The position numbers were made by a program, and so were the translations under genes. The notes beneath the pieces were generated by a model. It saw nothing but the letters and a program-made list of their open reading frames with translations. It did no database searches and had not been told where the DNA came from. A DNA stretch of 64,000 nt from Paenibacillus sp. USDA918EY (lineage in GTDB: Bacteria; Bacillota; Bacilli; Paenibacillales; Paenibacillaceae), in the NCBI RefSeq assembly GCF_009870825.1, contig NZ_WTWY01000008.1, positions 1 to 64,000 on the forward strand. The letters are read 5' to 3'. Each line of letters opens with the position of its first letter. Positions within the stretch are counted from its first letter, which is position 1. Shown here piece after piece: positions 1-7,220 of the stretch.

Positions 1-2
1 AA

Positions 3-155
3 ATCTGCGCCGTAATCTCGGCCTTGGTACCTTATCATTACGGCCAAGAAGAGGCAATTTTGCAAGGCATCAAGGATGCCGTGGAGCAAAGACTGAAGCA
101 TCTGAAAGGAGCTGAATCCAATGGCGAACCGATACGCGAACCTGCAAGGAAGTAA
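3..155 (+). CDS. C-terminal end of a phage tail-module gene (partial)
   Basis: A reading frame is open from base 3 to a TAA at 153-155 and continues out of the window on the left, so only the last 50 codons are visible. It overlaps the tail-fibre start by 35 bases, the tight packing usual in phage late operons, and it carries the fibre's ribosome site (AAGGAG, 106-111) inside it. The visible end is charged and helical with no motif I recognise. By position it is likely a baseplate or tail protein such as the YmfQ-like protein that often precedes fibres, but that is inferred only from gene order. Confidence 0.6.
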   Translation: MCAVISALVPYHYGQEEAILQGIKDAVEQRLKHLKGAESNGEPIREPARK

Positions 156-2634
156 GAAAATATCGGAAGACTTTAACAACATCAATATCGGTTTTGACCG
201 AGTGCAGGAGGACATGGACAAGAAAGCATCGGCGGACAATCCGGTGTTTACCGGCACGCCCACCGCTCCGACGCAACCGGCAGGCGATAATTCGAATAAG
301 CTTGCCACAACCAAATACGCCGATCGTGCAGCCGGCACAGTGCAGACCAATCTGGATAAGCATACCGCTGATAAGGTTGTCCACGTCACGCAGGCAGACC
401 ATGACAAGCTGGGTGGGATCCAGGAGGGCGCAGAGGTTAACCAAAACGCCTTTGCCAAAGTGAACGATATTGCCGCGGCGGATCCGTCTTCGCAGTTTTT
501 TATCGTCGGTGGCGTAGGAATCACCGTAACAACGAATCCGAACACCGGGGAAGTTACCATCACCGCCACGGGTCAAGCAGCTCCTGGGGCGCACGGTCCG
601 ACGCATACGGAACACGGAGCGGATCCGATCCCAGCGGCAACGCTGACTGAGGGCGGGCTGCTTTCGGCCGCTCAATTTGCGGAAATCGTCGCCCACGGCG
701 AGCTGCTGGACGAGCATAGCGCGGCTATCACAGCGCTGGAAGATAGGCTCGACACTGCAGAATCCGAAACGCTCACGCTGCAGCCTGGTGTACAGATCGT
801 TACAGCCAAACGTGATGCGCGGTTTAAGCTCGGGTCCATTAAAGGGAAGACGGAGATTAACGGGCAGGGACGAATAGGGATTATAGGTGTCGAGAATCCG
901 TATGTGACACGGATCAGTGGAAACCTGCTACCGCCGTTTTACGAATGGAATCTCCATCCTAATGCCACCTTAATATCGCCTTACAAGCTTTCATTAAAAG
1001 CTAGTGCATCTTGGGAAGCAAGCAGCATAACAATTACTTTGATTGAGAATCAGTCTTATAAACTAAAACTGGATAAAGAGAATGGTTTATATGTTAAAGT
1101 TGCCGATTTAAAAGGGAATGTGATTAAAGAAGGATATTATGCTACAACGGGAGAGATTTCATTCACTACGGCAACAGGAATTAATAAAGTAGTAGTTACG
1201 TTTATGAGTGCCACTACTGGTACATTTACATTCGAGAATCCTATGTTAACTATCAGCACGAAATCAATGCCATTTACCCCACGAGAAGACGTTATGCTTG
1301 CTTTTCAAACGGAGCTACATGCTAACCCAACCGACGGCAGCGAGTCGGACGAATTGTTTGAACGTGATGGGCAGTATTACAAGCTAGCGAAGTGGAAGAA
1401 GGTTGTTCTGGACGGATCGTTTAATTGGCAATTTGGGGCAGCTTTTACCGGATTTAAACGAATTACGATAGTGACTAGCTTTAAGGACGCATTGGAAACA
1501 TCCAATAATAGGGTCGTTAAATTTGACGGTAAGGTGGTAACTAGGGATGTCAACGTAAACCTACCGGACACGTTTAACCTCGATAAGAACGGTACTTTTC
1601 ATATCCTTATTCCTAACTCAGACAGCGGATGGGGCGATAACTACACACCGACACCTGACGAGATTAAGGCGTATTTTATGGGATATAAGATGTACTCAGG
1701 CACACCTGAAACACCGTACAATGGTTCGGGGACAAAGTCCTTTGGTGCACGACAACCCAATGGGAACGTATATTGGGTGCAGGATACTACGCCACCAAAT
1801 ACGGTTAATGCAGCTTTGCCCTCATACAGCCTCTTATATAAACTCGCTTCTCCTGTTGTCGAGCCGGTTACGTCTGAGGGCTGCTTAACGCTGACTGAGG
1901 GCGACAATCAAATCGAAGTCGGTACAGGGATTATTTTAAGGGAGGGAACACATCCCAAGCTATCCGCTCTTTACAATACCTACGAAATAAACTCATTAAG
2001 CCCTGGGAATGTAGCTTCAAATCCGCTTAAGTACAAAGCTGAAAAGATATTGTCAGTGTATAAGTACAACCGCCCCGATAAATGGTCGAGGATTTCTGAC
2101 ACAAATTCCTATGGCAAGGAACGCGCGTTTTTAGATGCATCGCTGTTTGATCAAACCGCAGCGTACAGCGTGACTTATACCAAAATCGACAAATCGCCAG
2201 TCGTTCCGATCACCGGCAGCCTGGCCGTAAACGAAAAGGCGCAGCTTACCGATCTGATGACGGGGGTGCAAGAGGCGCTGCAACGTGTCAGCGTGGCCGA
2301 AATGAAGAAGGCGGAGAAGGATGCGCCGGGATGGATTACACCGACATTATTGAATGGCGCTTTACCTGGAACCACTCCGGTCGAGTATAAAAAGAAAAAC
2401 GGATTCGTCATCATCCGAGGCGTATATACATCCAAAGCAGGATCTATACTTCTTTTCAAACTACCTGTGGGATATAGGCCTAAATATGTAGTTAGATATG
2501 GTCAAATGGGAGTAACAGGTGGACAACTTGTTCAATCAAATATAGAAATATACCCCAATGGCGATGTTGGTGTGGGATACATTGGAACTGACTACATGGT
2601 TTTAGACGGTATTATTTTTGAAGCTGAACAATAA
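121..2634 (+). CDS. Phage tail fibre / receptor-binding protein
   Basis: An 837-residue structural protein with ATG start nine bases after AAGGAG. The N-terminal region has the PVFTGTPTAPT and LATTKYAD phrases common in tail fibres, followed by short segments such as VTQADHDKLGGIQEGAE and the THTEHGADPIP motif found in Bacillus-type phage fibres. The middle (about residues 280-400) is lysine- and threonine-rich, and its DNA (about 960-1310) is clearly more AT-rich than the flanks, which points to an exchanged module. The C-terminal 120 residues are beta-rich, with an EYKKKNGFVIIRG segment, and probably form the receptor-binding tip. No chaperone or peptidase motif is visible. It sits between the tail genes and the lysis cassette. 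The exact receptor cannot be read from sequence. Confidence 0.85.
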   Translation: MANRYANLQGSKKISEDFNNINIGFDRVQEDMDKKASADNPVFTGTPTAPTQPAGDNSNKLATTKYADRAAGTVQTNLDKHTADKVVHVTQADHDKLGGIQEGAEVNQNAFAKVNDIAAADPSSQFFIVGGVGITVTTNPNTGEVTITATGQAAPGAHGPTHTEHGADPIPAATLTEGGLLSAAQFAEIVAHGELLDEHSAAITALEDRLDTAESETLTLQPGVQIVTAKRDARFKLGSIKGKTEINGQGRIGIIGVENPYVTRISGNLLPPFYEWNLHPNATLISPYKLSLKASASWEASSITITLIENQSYKLKLDKENGLYVKVADLKGNVIKEGYYATTGEISFTTATGINKVVVTFMSATTGTFTFENPMLTISTKSMPFTPREDVMLAFQTELHANPTDGSESDELFERDGQYYKLAKWKKVVLDGSFNWQFGAAFTGFKRITIVTSFKDALETSNNRVVKFDGKVVTRDVNVNLPDTFNLDKNGTFHILIPNSDSGWGDNYTPTPDEIKAYFMGYKMYSGTPETPYNGSGTKSFGARQPNGNVYWVQDTTPPNTVNAALPSYSLLYKLASPVVEPVTSEGCLTLTEGDNQIEVGTGIILREGTHPKLSALYNTYEINSLSPGNVASNPLKYKAEKILSVYKYNRPDKWSRISDTNSYGKERAFLDASLFDQTAAYSVTYTKIDKSPVVPITGSLAVNEKAQLTDLMTGVQEALQRVSVAEMKKAEKDAPGWITPTLLNGALPGTTPVEYKKKNGFVIIRGVYTSKAGSILLFKLPVGYRPKYVVRYGQMGVTGGQLVQSNIEIYPNGDVGVGYIGTDYMVLDGIIFEAEQ

Positions 2635-2647
2635 AGGGAGGTATCAC

Positions 2648-3298
2648 ATGAAAGCAGTACCTAAAGTAAATACTGATGGCCTCTACATTGAGGACGCGCT
2701 TGTGAACGATGCCTTTTCCGGTGTTGCCCCTTTTTATGCCGATCCACCGGAACCGGAATCATTTGAACCGGGAGAACCGCAAGAGCATCCGGAAGACGGC
2801 GAAGAGCCTGAGAGGGAGATCGCCGGATATATCGTCGGCGTTCCGGTCGTGCCGGGATTGTATCTTCCGAAGTTTGACCTCATCGCCTGGGAAGCCCGAG
2901 AAGAGGATAAGCCGGTTAATCCAGCGGATTATTGGCGTGAAGGCTTAACGCCGGAAGAAATCGAGGATCTGCACAAGCCTGCGGAGCCAAGCAAACTAGA
3001 ACGGTTGGAAAAGGATATGACGTCACTGAAAGAGGGAGTCGCCGATATAGCTTCGGAGCTGGATCAGGTTGCGCGAAAAGCAGATGATCGCATTGAGGAC
3101 GTCGGTACAATTGGCTCCGAACAGGTCAAGCAAGACTTGGCTACGCTCGACCTAAAAAAACAGAGTACCGTTATTGGTGGCGAGTTAGTTAAAAAGGATA
3201 TAGCTATTCTTGATTTATACCAGCAAAACAAGGCACTTGGTCAGATGTTAGCAGCCCTTGAATTAAAAATTTTAGCAGGAGGCGAATCAAATGTTTAA
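2648..3298 (+). CDS. Phage tail-associated protein with coiled-coil C-terminus
   Basis: A 216-residue acidic protein. The start is ATG 2648, just after a strong AAAGGGAGG that overlaps the fibre stop codon; an upstream in-frame ATG at 2618 lies within the fibre gene and lacks a site. The first half is rich in Pro and Glu (PPEPESFEPGEPQEHPEDGEEPE), then a compact IAGYIVGVPVVPGLYLPKFD segment. The second half has predicted heptads (KLERLEKDMTSLKEGVADI). Its place between fibre and XkdX matches the XkdW position of PBSX-like phages, but I see no clear XkdW similarity. A role as a fibre assembly or baseplate accessory protein is inferred from position. Confidence 0.7.
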   Translation: MKAVPKVNTDGLYIEDALVNDAFSGVAPFYADPPEPESFEPGEPQEHPEDGEEPEREIAGYIVGVPVVPGLYLPKFDLIAWEAREEDKPVNPADYWREGLTPEEIEDLHKPAEPSKLERLEKDMTSLKEGVADIASELDQVARKADDRIEDVGTIGSEQVKQDLATLDLKKQSTVIGGELVKKDIAILDLYQQNKALGQMLAALELKILAGGESNV

Positions 3299-3434
3299 CA
3301 GTGATTTCGAGCGTTTGTCATACTACTATGAAAAGAAATGGGTGTCAGACGTCCAACTCCGGCTTTACGTATCATTTAACGTCATCACAGCATCAGAGTT
3401 TAAAGTTATCACAGGCAAGGATTATAAAGCGTAA
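3291..3434 (+). CDS. xkdX: XkdX family phage protein
   Basis: A 47-residue protein starting MFNSDFERLSYYYEKKW and ending VITASEFKVITGKDYKA. The aromatic N-terminus followed by the ITxxEFxxITGxDY ending is the signature of the XkdX family, small proteins encoded just after the tail fibre in PBSX and many Bacillales phages. Function is unknown. It overlaps the preceding gene by eight bases and has AGGAGG seven bases upstream of its ATG. It supports the reading of the left end as a PBSX-type late operon. Confidence 0.8.
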   Translation: MFNSDFERLSYYYEKKWVSDVQLRLYVSFNVITASEFKVITGKDYKA

Positions 3435-3451
3435 TAATTATTCATCAATTC

Positions 3452-3478
3452 GCCCTCGGGTAATCCGGGGGCTATTTA
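3452..3478 (+). terminator. Weak hairpin after xkdX
   Basis: GCCCTCGG and CCGGGGGC pair around a short loop with one wobble, followed by TATTT. The short T run makes it a weak terminator or a processing hairpin between the tail and lysis genes. Confidence 0.4.
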
Positions 3479-3501
3479 AATCTAGAAAGGATTGATCAAG
3501 C

Positions 3502-3969
3502 TTGGATAAATACGTTATTTCCGTAGCTGGGGCCATACTGGTCCCGGCTTTTGAATTTTTGTATGGCGGCGGTGATGCAGTGGGTGCGATTATGACAGCT
3601 CTTTTGTTTTTTATCGTTATGGATTGGATCTCCGGCACCCGTGCCGCTAAAAAGGATAATTCGTATGCCAGCAAATACGGTATCGATGGGGTCATCCGGA
3701 CCGTGTTTATGCTTCTGCTTCCAGCTGGCGGTCATTTGCTTGACGTTATCTTTAACCTTCCGGGTGTCATCTTTGGGGCGCTGGCATTCGGCCTCATTTA
3801 CCACGTGCTGCAATCAATGACGGCCAACAGTATCCGGGCAGGGTGGGGCGACTGGCTGCCGTTGCCGGTTCTTAATGCTTTGATTGAGTGGGTAAAATCC
3901 GAATTGGACAAAAAGCTGAAACGAGCAGAGGATCGGAAAGGGGGAAGTGTCGATGCAAAACAGGGTTAA
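3502..3969 (+). CDS. Phage holin (holin_4_1 / toxin-secretion holin family)
   Basis: A 155-residue membrane protein starting at TTG 3502, with AGAAAGGA ten bases upstream. Three to four hydrophobic segments are visible at about residues 5-22, 28-46, 62-85 and 88-108, with the family landmark FFIVMDWISGTRAAKK and the S-K-Y-G-IDG-VIRTV segment typical of the phage_holin_4 family. The C-terminus is charged. Holins make membrane lesions that release the endolysin at the end of the lytic cycle. The gene overlaps the endolysin start by 17 bases, the standard holin-lysin cassette. Confidence 0.88.
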   Translation: MDKYVISVAGAILVPAFEFLYGGGDAVGAIMTALLFFIVMDWISGTRAAKKDNSYASKYGIDGVIRTVFMLLLPAGGHLLDVIFNLPGVIFGALAFGLIYHVLQSMTANSIRAGWGDWLPLPVLNALIEWVKSELDKKLKRAEDRKGGSVDAKQG

Positions 3970-4873
3970 GGGAAATGCCCAAGGAATCGACGTATCGCAT
4001 TATCAAGGCGTAATCGATTGGCCGGCGGTGGCAGCTGCCGGCATTTCTTTTGCCTTTATCAAGGCGACCCAAAACCGGATGGACACGAGGTTTTTGGAAA
4101 ATCTTAAAGGCGCTAAGGCCGCGGGTTTGCTGGTCGGGGCCTACCATTACGTGGACGACTCGGTGACAACGCCGGACAAGGCGCGGGCGGCAGCTCAGCT
4201 CTTTTACAGCGCAATCAAAGCGGCAGGTGGGCCCGAGGTCTTTGACCTACCGTTTGTCATGGACTATGAGAGCAACAAAGGCGGATTAACGCCTGCAGGC
4301 TGCACTGCGGTAGCCAAGGCCTTCTTGGAGGAGACCGAGCGGCTGACCGGAAGGAGGCCGATGGTTTACACGTATCCGTCGTTTATCGGCCGGTTCTCTG
4401 GCCTGACGAATTATCCGCTTTGGATCGCAAGGTACAGCAACCAGGCGCCGGCGGATGCTTCGGGATGGAAGCGCTGGGAGTTTTGGCAGTACAGCGACGG
4501 CACGCTTGGCGGGGAGCTCCCGGGCGGCGGGCGCAAAGTGCCTGGGATCTCTGGCCCGGTCGATCTCAACGAGTTTGACGGGACGGTCGACGAGCTGCGG
4601 CGCCGGTATGGTAAAAAACAAACAGGAAAGGATGGGGAGAAGATGACTGAACGTGATATTAACCAAGTGAGCACTTGGGCAGCGGCAGCATGGGAGGAAG
4701 CGACGGCAAATGGATATTTTGACGGTAACCGCCCGGGCGCACCGGTAACGCGGGAGGAACTGGCGATCGTTGTAAACCGGATGAGGAAAAACTTCTTAGC
4801 CTTGATTGCTGGCAACACGGAGCGCATTGCTGAGCTGGAGCGGCAACTTCAGCAGATTGAAAAAGGCAAATGA
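3953..4873 (+). CDS. GH25 endolysin (N-acetylmuramidase)
   Basis: A 306-residue lysozyme that cuts the MurNAc-GlcNAc bond of peptidoglycan. The GH25 domain fills about residues 8-215: GIDVSHYQG (Asp13), FAFIKAT, AYHY, and the catalytic FVMDYES with Asp104 and Glu106, then PLWIARY and FWQYSDG. After a short lysine-rich linker, a C-terminal domain of about 75 residues (TERDINQVSTWAAAAWEEA... VTREELAIVVNRM) resembles those appended to Paenibacillus phage lysins and probably binds the wall. Start ATG 3953 is preferred because GGGGGA sits eight bases upstream; GTG 3947 is too close to that site. There is no signal peptide, so export depends on the holin. Confidence 0.9.
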   Translation: MQNRVKGNAQGIDVSHYQGVIDWPAVAAAGISFAFIKATQNRMDTRFLENLKGAKAAGLLVGAYHYVDDSVTTPDKARAAAQLFYSAIKAAGGPEVFDLPFVMDYESNKGGLTPAGCTAVAKAFLEETERLTGRRPMVYTYPSFIGRFSGLTNYPLWIARYSNQAPADASGWKRWEFWQYSDGTLGGELPGGGRKVPGISGPVDLNEFDGTVDELRRRYGKKQTGKDGEKMTERDINQVSTWAAAAWEEATANGYFDGNRPGAPVTREELAIVVNRMRKNFLALIAGNTERIAELERQLQQIEKGK

Positions 4874-4997
4874 AAAATCGCGTATAATGCGCATAATTTG
4901 ACATAATTGATTAAATAATAACGGTGTGGCAAACCACCTTTATTCCAATAGACGTCCTCCCAAACAAGCGGTTGCCGAGCCGTTTGAGGGCTGTCGA

Positions 4998-5040
4998 GCA
5001 AAAAAACTGTTGGCACACTTACAGCCAGCAGGTTTTTTGC
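4998..5040. terminator. Bidirectional terminator between endolysin and reverse small gene
   Basis: An inverted repeat with A-run on the left and T-run on the right (GCAAAAAAACTGTTGGC paired with GCCAGCAGGTTTTTTGC, two imperfections) lies between convergent genes and can stop transcription from both sides. Confidence 0.7.
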
Positions 5041-5060
5041 TATTTGATAATTTTCTTCTA

Positions 5061-5300
5061 TTATATATTGAACTCTTCCCAGCCCGGATCCGGAGGGGGA
5101 AGCTCCACGATCTCCAGGTCCTCCGCTTCAATGACCAGCCTTGCCTCGCCTATGTCGACGAGCGCTCCTGATCGATGTTCGCCGGAAATGAGCTGGAACG
5201 TTCCGGCATCCAATACGATACCGCCGCGGCCACCGAAACCACTCTTGTGACCATCAGCAATTCGAACTGGCAATCCCGGTTTAAGGTCTTCAAATTTCAA
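5061..5300 (-). CDS. Small hypothetical protein at prophage right end
   Basis: A 79-residue acidic protein on the reverse strand. The start TTG at 5300 is supported by an AAGGAGGA eight bases upstream; a longer frame reaching 5393 has no such site and runs through repeats. The sequence MKFEDLKPGLPVRIADG and later LDAGTFQLISGEHRSGALVDIGEA reads as a compact beta-rich fold, and the tail EIVELPPPDPGWEE is proline-rich. I do not recognise a family. It is transcribed against the late operon and lies between the lysis cassette and the attachment site, the usual place for lysogeny-expressed cargo genes, so it may be expressed from the prophage. Confidence 0.6.
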   Translation of the reverse strand: MKFEDLKPGLPVRIADGHKSGFGGRGGIVLDAGTFQLISGEHRSGALVDIGEARLVIEAEDLEIVELPPPDPGWEEFNI

Positions 5301-5318
5301 ACGATATTCCTCCTTGGT

Positions 5319-5359
5319 GTTTGCCCCTTCTATGCAAAAGGGGCAAAAAAGGGGCAAAC
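5319..5359. promoter_or_regulatory. Three copies of GGGGCAAA ahead of the reverse small gene
   Basis: TTTGCCCC at 5320-5327 and its complement GGGGCAAA at 5340-5347 and 5351-5358 lie just upstream of the reverse-strand start. The outer pair extends to GTTTGCCCC and GGGGCAAAC. The layout looks like a repressor site, but no regulator can be named. Confidence 0.4.
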
Positions 5360-5390
5360 TTTTTTCTGAATCTAAGGTTTGCTTGACCAC

Positions 5391-5463
5391 CACAGACTAG
5401 GAGAAAATCGAAAAACCGTTAATCTATAAGGTTTTATGCCCAAATTGAACATCACAGACTAGG
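5391..5463. repeat. Pair of 11-bp direct repeats next to the attachment core
   Basis: CACAGACTAGG occurs at 5391-5401 and again at 5453-5463, 62 bp apart, both on the phage side of the tRNA-derived core. Arm-type sites of tyrosine integrases have this kind of arrangement; the integrase gene itself is outside the window. Confidence 0.45.
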
Positions 5464-5470
5464 GGCGGTA

Positions 5471-5519
5471 CCAGCCTTCCAAGCTGGTAGCGTGGGTTCG
5501 ATTCCCATCACCCGCTCCA
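5471..5519 (+). other. Prophage attachment site (attR) made of the 3' part of tRNA-Gly(UCC)
   Basis: The anticodon arm CCAGC-CTTCCAA-GCTGG (anticodon TCC), variable loop, T-arm GTGGG-TTCGATT-CCCAT and acceptor 3' strand CACCCGC with discriminator T and CCA are all present. The 5' acceptor strand, D-arm and first bases are absent: 5461-5470 reads AGGGGCGGTA and cannot supply them. This is therefore a tRNA fragment. The phage carries a copy of the tRNA end so that the intact gene is rebuilt at the other junction, which must lie left of the window. Confidence 0.85.
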
Positions 5520-5533
5520 TAAAACGAAAAGAC

Positions 5534-5555
5534 AACGCCGATGGGCGTTTTTTTT
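5534..5555 (+). terminator. tRNA-type terminator after attR
   Basis: AACGCC, loop GATG, GGCGTT, then an eight-T run, 15 bases after the CCA end. It is the expected terminator of the tRNA-Gly gene. Confidence 0.75.
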
Positions 5556-5582
5556 GTTTTATGGAGGTTTGCGGGGAAGAGA

Positions 5583-5596
5583 ACCCACGCGTGGGT
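5583..5596. repeat. 14-bp perfect palindrome in the att-flanking remnant
   Basis: ACCCACGCGTGGGT is a perfect palindrome inside the 180 bp between the two tRNA-end copies. No gene is adjacent. Its role is unknown; it may belong to a vanished element. Confidence 0.5.
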
Positions 5597-5661
5597 GGAT
5601 CGTCCGTGCAGGCATCTGGGGATGACCCGATCAGGGCGCGCGTCAACATCTACCTCTAGCT

Positions 5662-5682
5662 GCGAGCCGGAGGCTCGCTTTT
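5662..5682 (+). terminator. Short intrinsic terminator
   Basis: GCGAGCC, loop GGA, GGCTCGC, then TTTT. It lies in the remnant between the two tRNA-end copies and has no intact gene upstream of it. Confidence 0.5.
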
Positions 5683-5699
5683 AGATCAGGATGTTGAGT

Positions 5700-5720
5700 A
5701 TTCCCATCACCCGCTCCATA
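5700..5720. repeat. Second copy (21 bp) of the tRNA-Gly 3' end
   Basis: Bases 5700-5720 repeat 5501-5521 exactly, that is the T-arm 3' half, acceptor strand and CCA. Like the first copy it is followed by a hairpin with AACGCC and GGCG. It is probably an abandoned attachment site of an earlier element in the same tRNA gene. Confidence 0.8.
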
Positions 5721-5728
5721 GGAATTCA

Positions 5729-5752
5729 AAAAAAACGCCGAAAGGCGCTTTT
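5729..5752. terminator. Terminator of xylR (bidirectional)
   Basis: On the reverse strand, GCGCC-TTTC-GGCG is followed by a T run, directly after the xylR stop codon. On the forward strand the same hairpin also ends in T's. Confidence 0.75.
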
Positions 5753-5756
5753 TTGT

Positions 5757-6917
5757 TTACACCATCACCCTCGTGTGCCCCAGAAAATGCATCGCCGCGG
5801 AGAAACCGGCTCCGATCATCGTCGCCCGGCTGCCGAGCGCGGAAAACGCGATTTCGAGCTGCTGCTTGTGGTAGGGGAGCGTCCGTTTGGCGACGACCCG
5901 CTGCATCGGCTCCTCCAGCCATTCGCGGGCTTCGGACAACGCGCCGCCGAGCACGATCAGCTCCGGATTAAAGCCGTTGATCAGGTTCGTCAGGCCGATG
6001 CCGAGATAGTTGCCCATGACGTGAAACTGGCCGCGCGCAGCCTCGTCGCCTTCGGCGGCATAACGGACGAGCTCCCGGGTCTGATAGGAGGGAAGCTCGC
6101 TCGCCGCCAGATCGTACGCCTTCTCCGAAGCATACAGCTCCCAGCACCCGCGGCTGCCGCAGCTGCAAGGCATGCCTTCGGCTTCGATGCTCATATGGCC
6201 GGTTTCGCCGGCATATCCTCTGGAACCTTTGTACAGCTCGCCGCTGATAATGATCCCGGAACCGATCCCCGAACCCGCGCTGATATACAGCAAATGCCGG
6301 ACATCCTGGCCCCGGCCGAAATGGAGCTCGCCGAGCGCTCCGCTGTTCGCTTCATTGTCGATGATGACGGGGAGAGCGAAATGCTCCTCCAGCATGCTGC
6401 GCAGATCGACCGTTTCCCAGCCGAGGTTGGGCGCAAACAGGACGACCCCGTTTTCGTCGACCATGCCGGGCACCCCGACGCCGATGCCGACGATGCCGTA
6501 GTGGGTTGACGGAACGCCTGCGATCAGCCCGGCAATCATCGTTTTCATTTGTTCAAACGTGTAAGCAAGATCGTGCCGGTGAAGCGGGGCCTCCGTTTCT
6601 GCGAGCACGTTCCCGTTCAAATCGCACAGGACGGCGGAGATCTGCTTAACGCGCAGCTCCATGCCGATCACGCAGCCGGCCATCGCGTTAAAATGCAAAA
6701 TAAGAGGCTTGCGCCCTCCGCTCGATTCGCCCGGACCGGCTTCGAGGACAAGCTGCTCCTGCTGCAGCTCGGCCACCAAATTGGACACGGTCGCTTTGTT
6801 CAGTCCCGTAATTTCCGAAATCCGGGCGCGGGACAGCTCGGGATGCCTGCGGATCGTATGGAGGATCAGCGATTTGTTTATTTTTTTGACGAGCGCCTGG
6901 TCGCCGGTTACATTCAT
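5757..6917 (-). CDS. xylR: Xylose operon repressor XylR (ROK family)
   Basis: A 386-residue ROK repressor. The N-terminal winged helix (about residues 10-70) has RRHPELSRARISEITGLNKATVSNLV; the ROK domain follows with GIGVGVPG, the DNEANSGALGE segment, GSGIGSGIIISG and the zinc cluster CSCGSRGCWE. In Bacillus such proteins bind operators between xylR and xylA and let go when xylose binds. Start ATG 6917 is chosen because AAGGATG lies eight bases upstream and the protein then has normal family length; a longer frame to 7031 adds a basic stretch foreign to the family. It is divergent from xylA, which with the adjacent operator-like palindrome fixes its role better than sequence alone. Confidence 0.9.
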   Translation of the reverse strand: MNVTGDQALVKKINKSLILHTIRRHPELSRARISEITGLNKATVSNLVAELQQEQLVLEAGPGESSGGRKPLILHFNAMAGCVIGMELRVKQISAVLCDLNGNVLAETEAPLHRHDLAYTFEQMKTMIAGLIAGVPSTHYGIVGIGVGVPGMVDENGVVLFAPNLGWETVDLRSMLEEHFALPVIIDNEANSGALGELHFGRGQDVRHLLYISAGSGIGSGIIISGELYKGSRGYAGETGHMSIEAEGMPCSCGSRGCWELYASEKAYDLAASELPSYQTRELVRYAAEGDEAARGQFHVMGNYLGIGLTNLINGFNPELIVLGGALSEAREWLEEPMQRVVAKRTLPYHKQQLEIAFSALGSRATMIGAGFSAAMHFLGHTRVMV

Positions 6918-7079
6918 GTCAAACACATCCTTCAGGGAACCTTTCGATTTTCCAAAATAAAAGAATTTATAGGTTTCTCGCTTCGAAACAGGCTTGTATT
7001 TCATCCGCGAAACGGAATCTCCGCCGGTCAAGACGGCGATGCCGTTTATGATCGTATCCCCCTAGTCTAGTGTCTTCTT

Positions 7080-7107
7080 TTGCAAAATGCAACATGATAA
7101 AAATACT
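7080..7107 (+). promoter_or_regulatory. Candidate xylA promoter
   Basis: TTGCAA at 7080-7085 and AATACT at 7102-7107, 16 bp apart, sit just ahead of the palindrome at 7123. The fit to sigma-A consensus is moderate. Confidence 0.45.
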
Positions 7108-7122
7108 TAGTTTAACCAATAT

Positions 7123-7140
7123 ACAAAGTCGAAACTTTGT
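7123..7140. promoter_or_regulatory. Candidate XylR operator
   Basis: ACAAAGT-CGAA-ACTTTGT is a perfect 7-bp inverted repeat in the xylR-xylA divergent region, starting about 15 bp after the candidate -10 box. Bacillus xyl operators lie in the same place, but their known consensus (TTAGTTTGTTT with its mirror) is only partly matched, with TTAGTTT at 7107-7113. Confidence 0.55.
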
Positions 7141-7220
7141 GTTAGGATGGTGTTGTAAAGGCTTTCGTCGATAAGAAATAGCAGGGTAAAACATACAGTA
7201 TCCAAGGAGGAGCATGCGCA

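Noticed and set aside
4898..4920. TTGACA followed by TAATAA after the endolysin gene
   Set aside because: Spacing is only about 11-12 bp, too short for a sigma-A promoter, and no forward gene follows.
4926..5171. Forward frames of 60-110 codons between endolysin and attR
   Set aside because: They cross the bidirectional terminator and oppose the supported reverse gene; composition is not protein-like.
5452..5649. Reverse frame of 65 codons over the tRNA fragment
   Set aside because: Its product contains MGIEPTLPAWKAGT, a well-known false translation of the tRNA-Gly antisense strand.
7153..7166. Possible cre site TGTAAAGGCTTTCG before xylA
   Set aside because: The central CG of the consensus is replaced and the end does not fit; too weak compared with the site at 13797.
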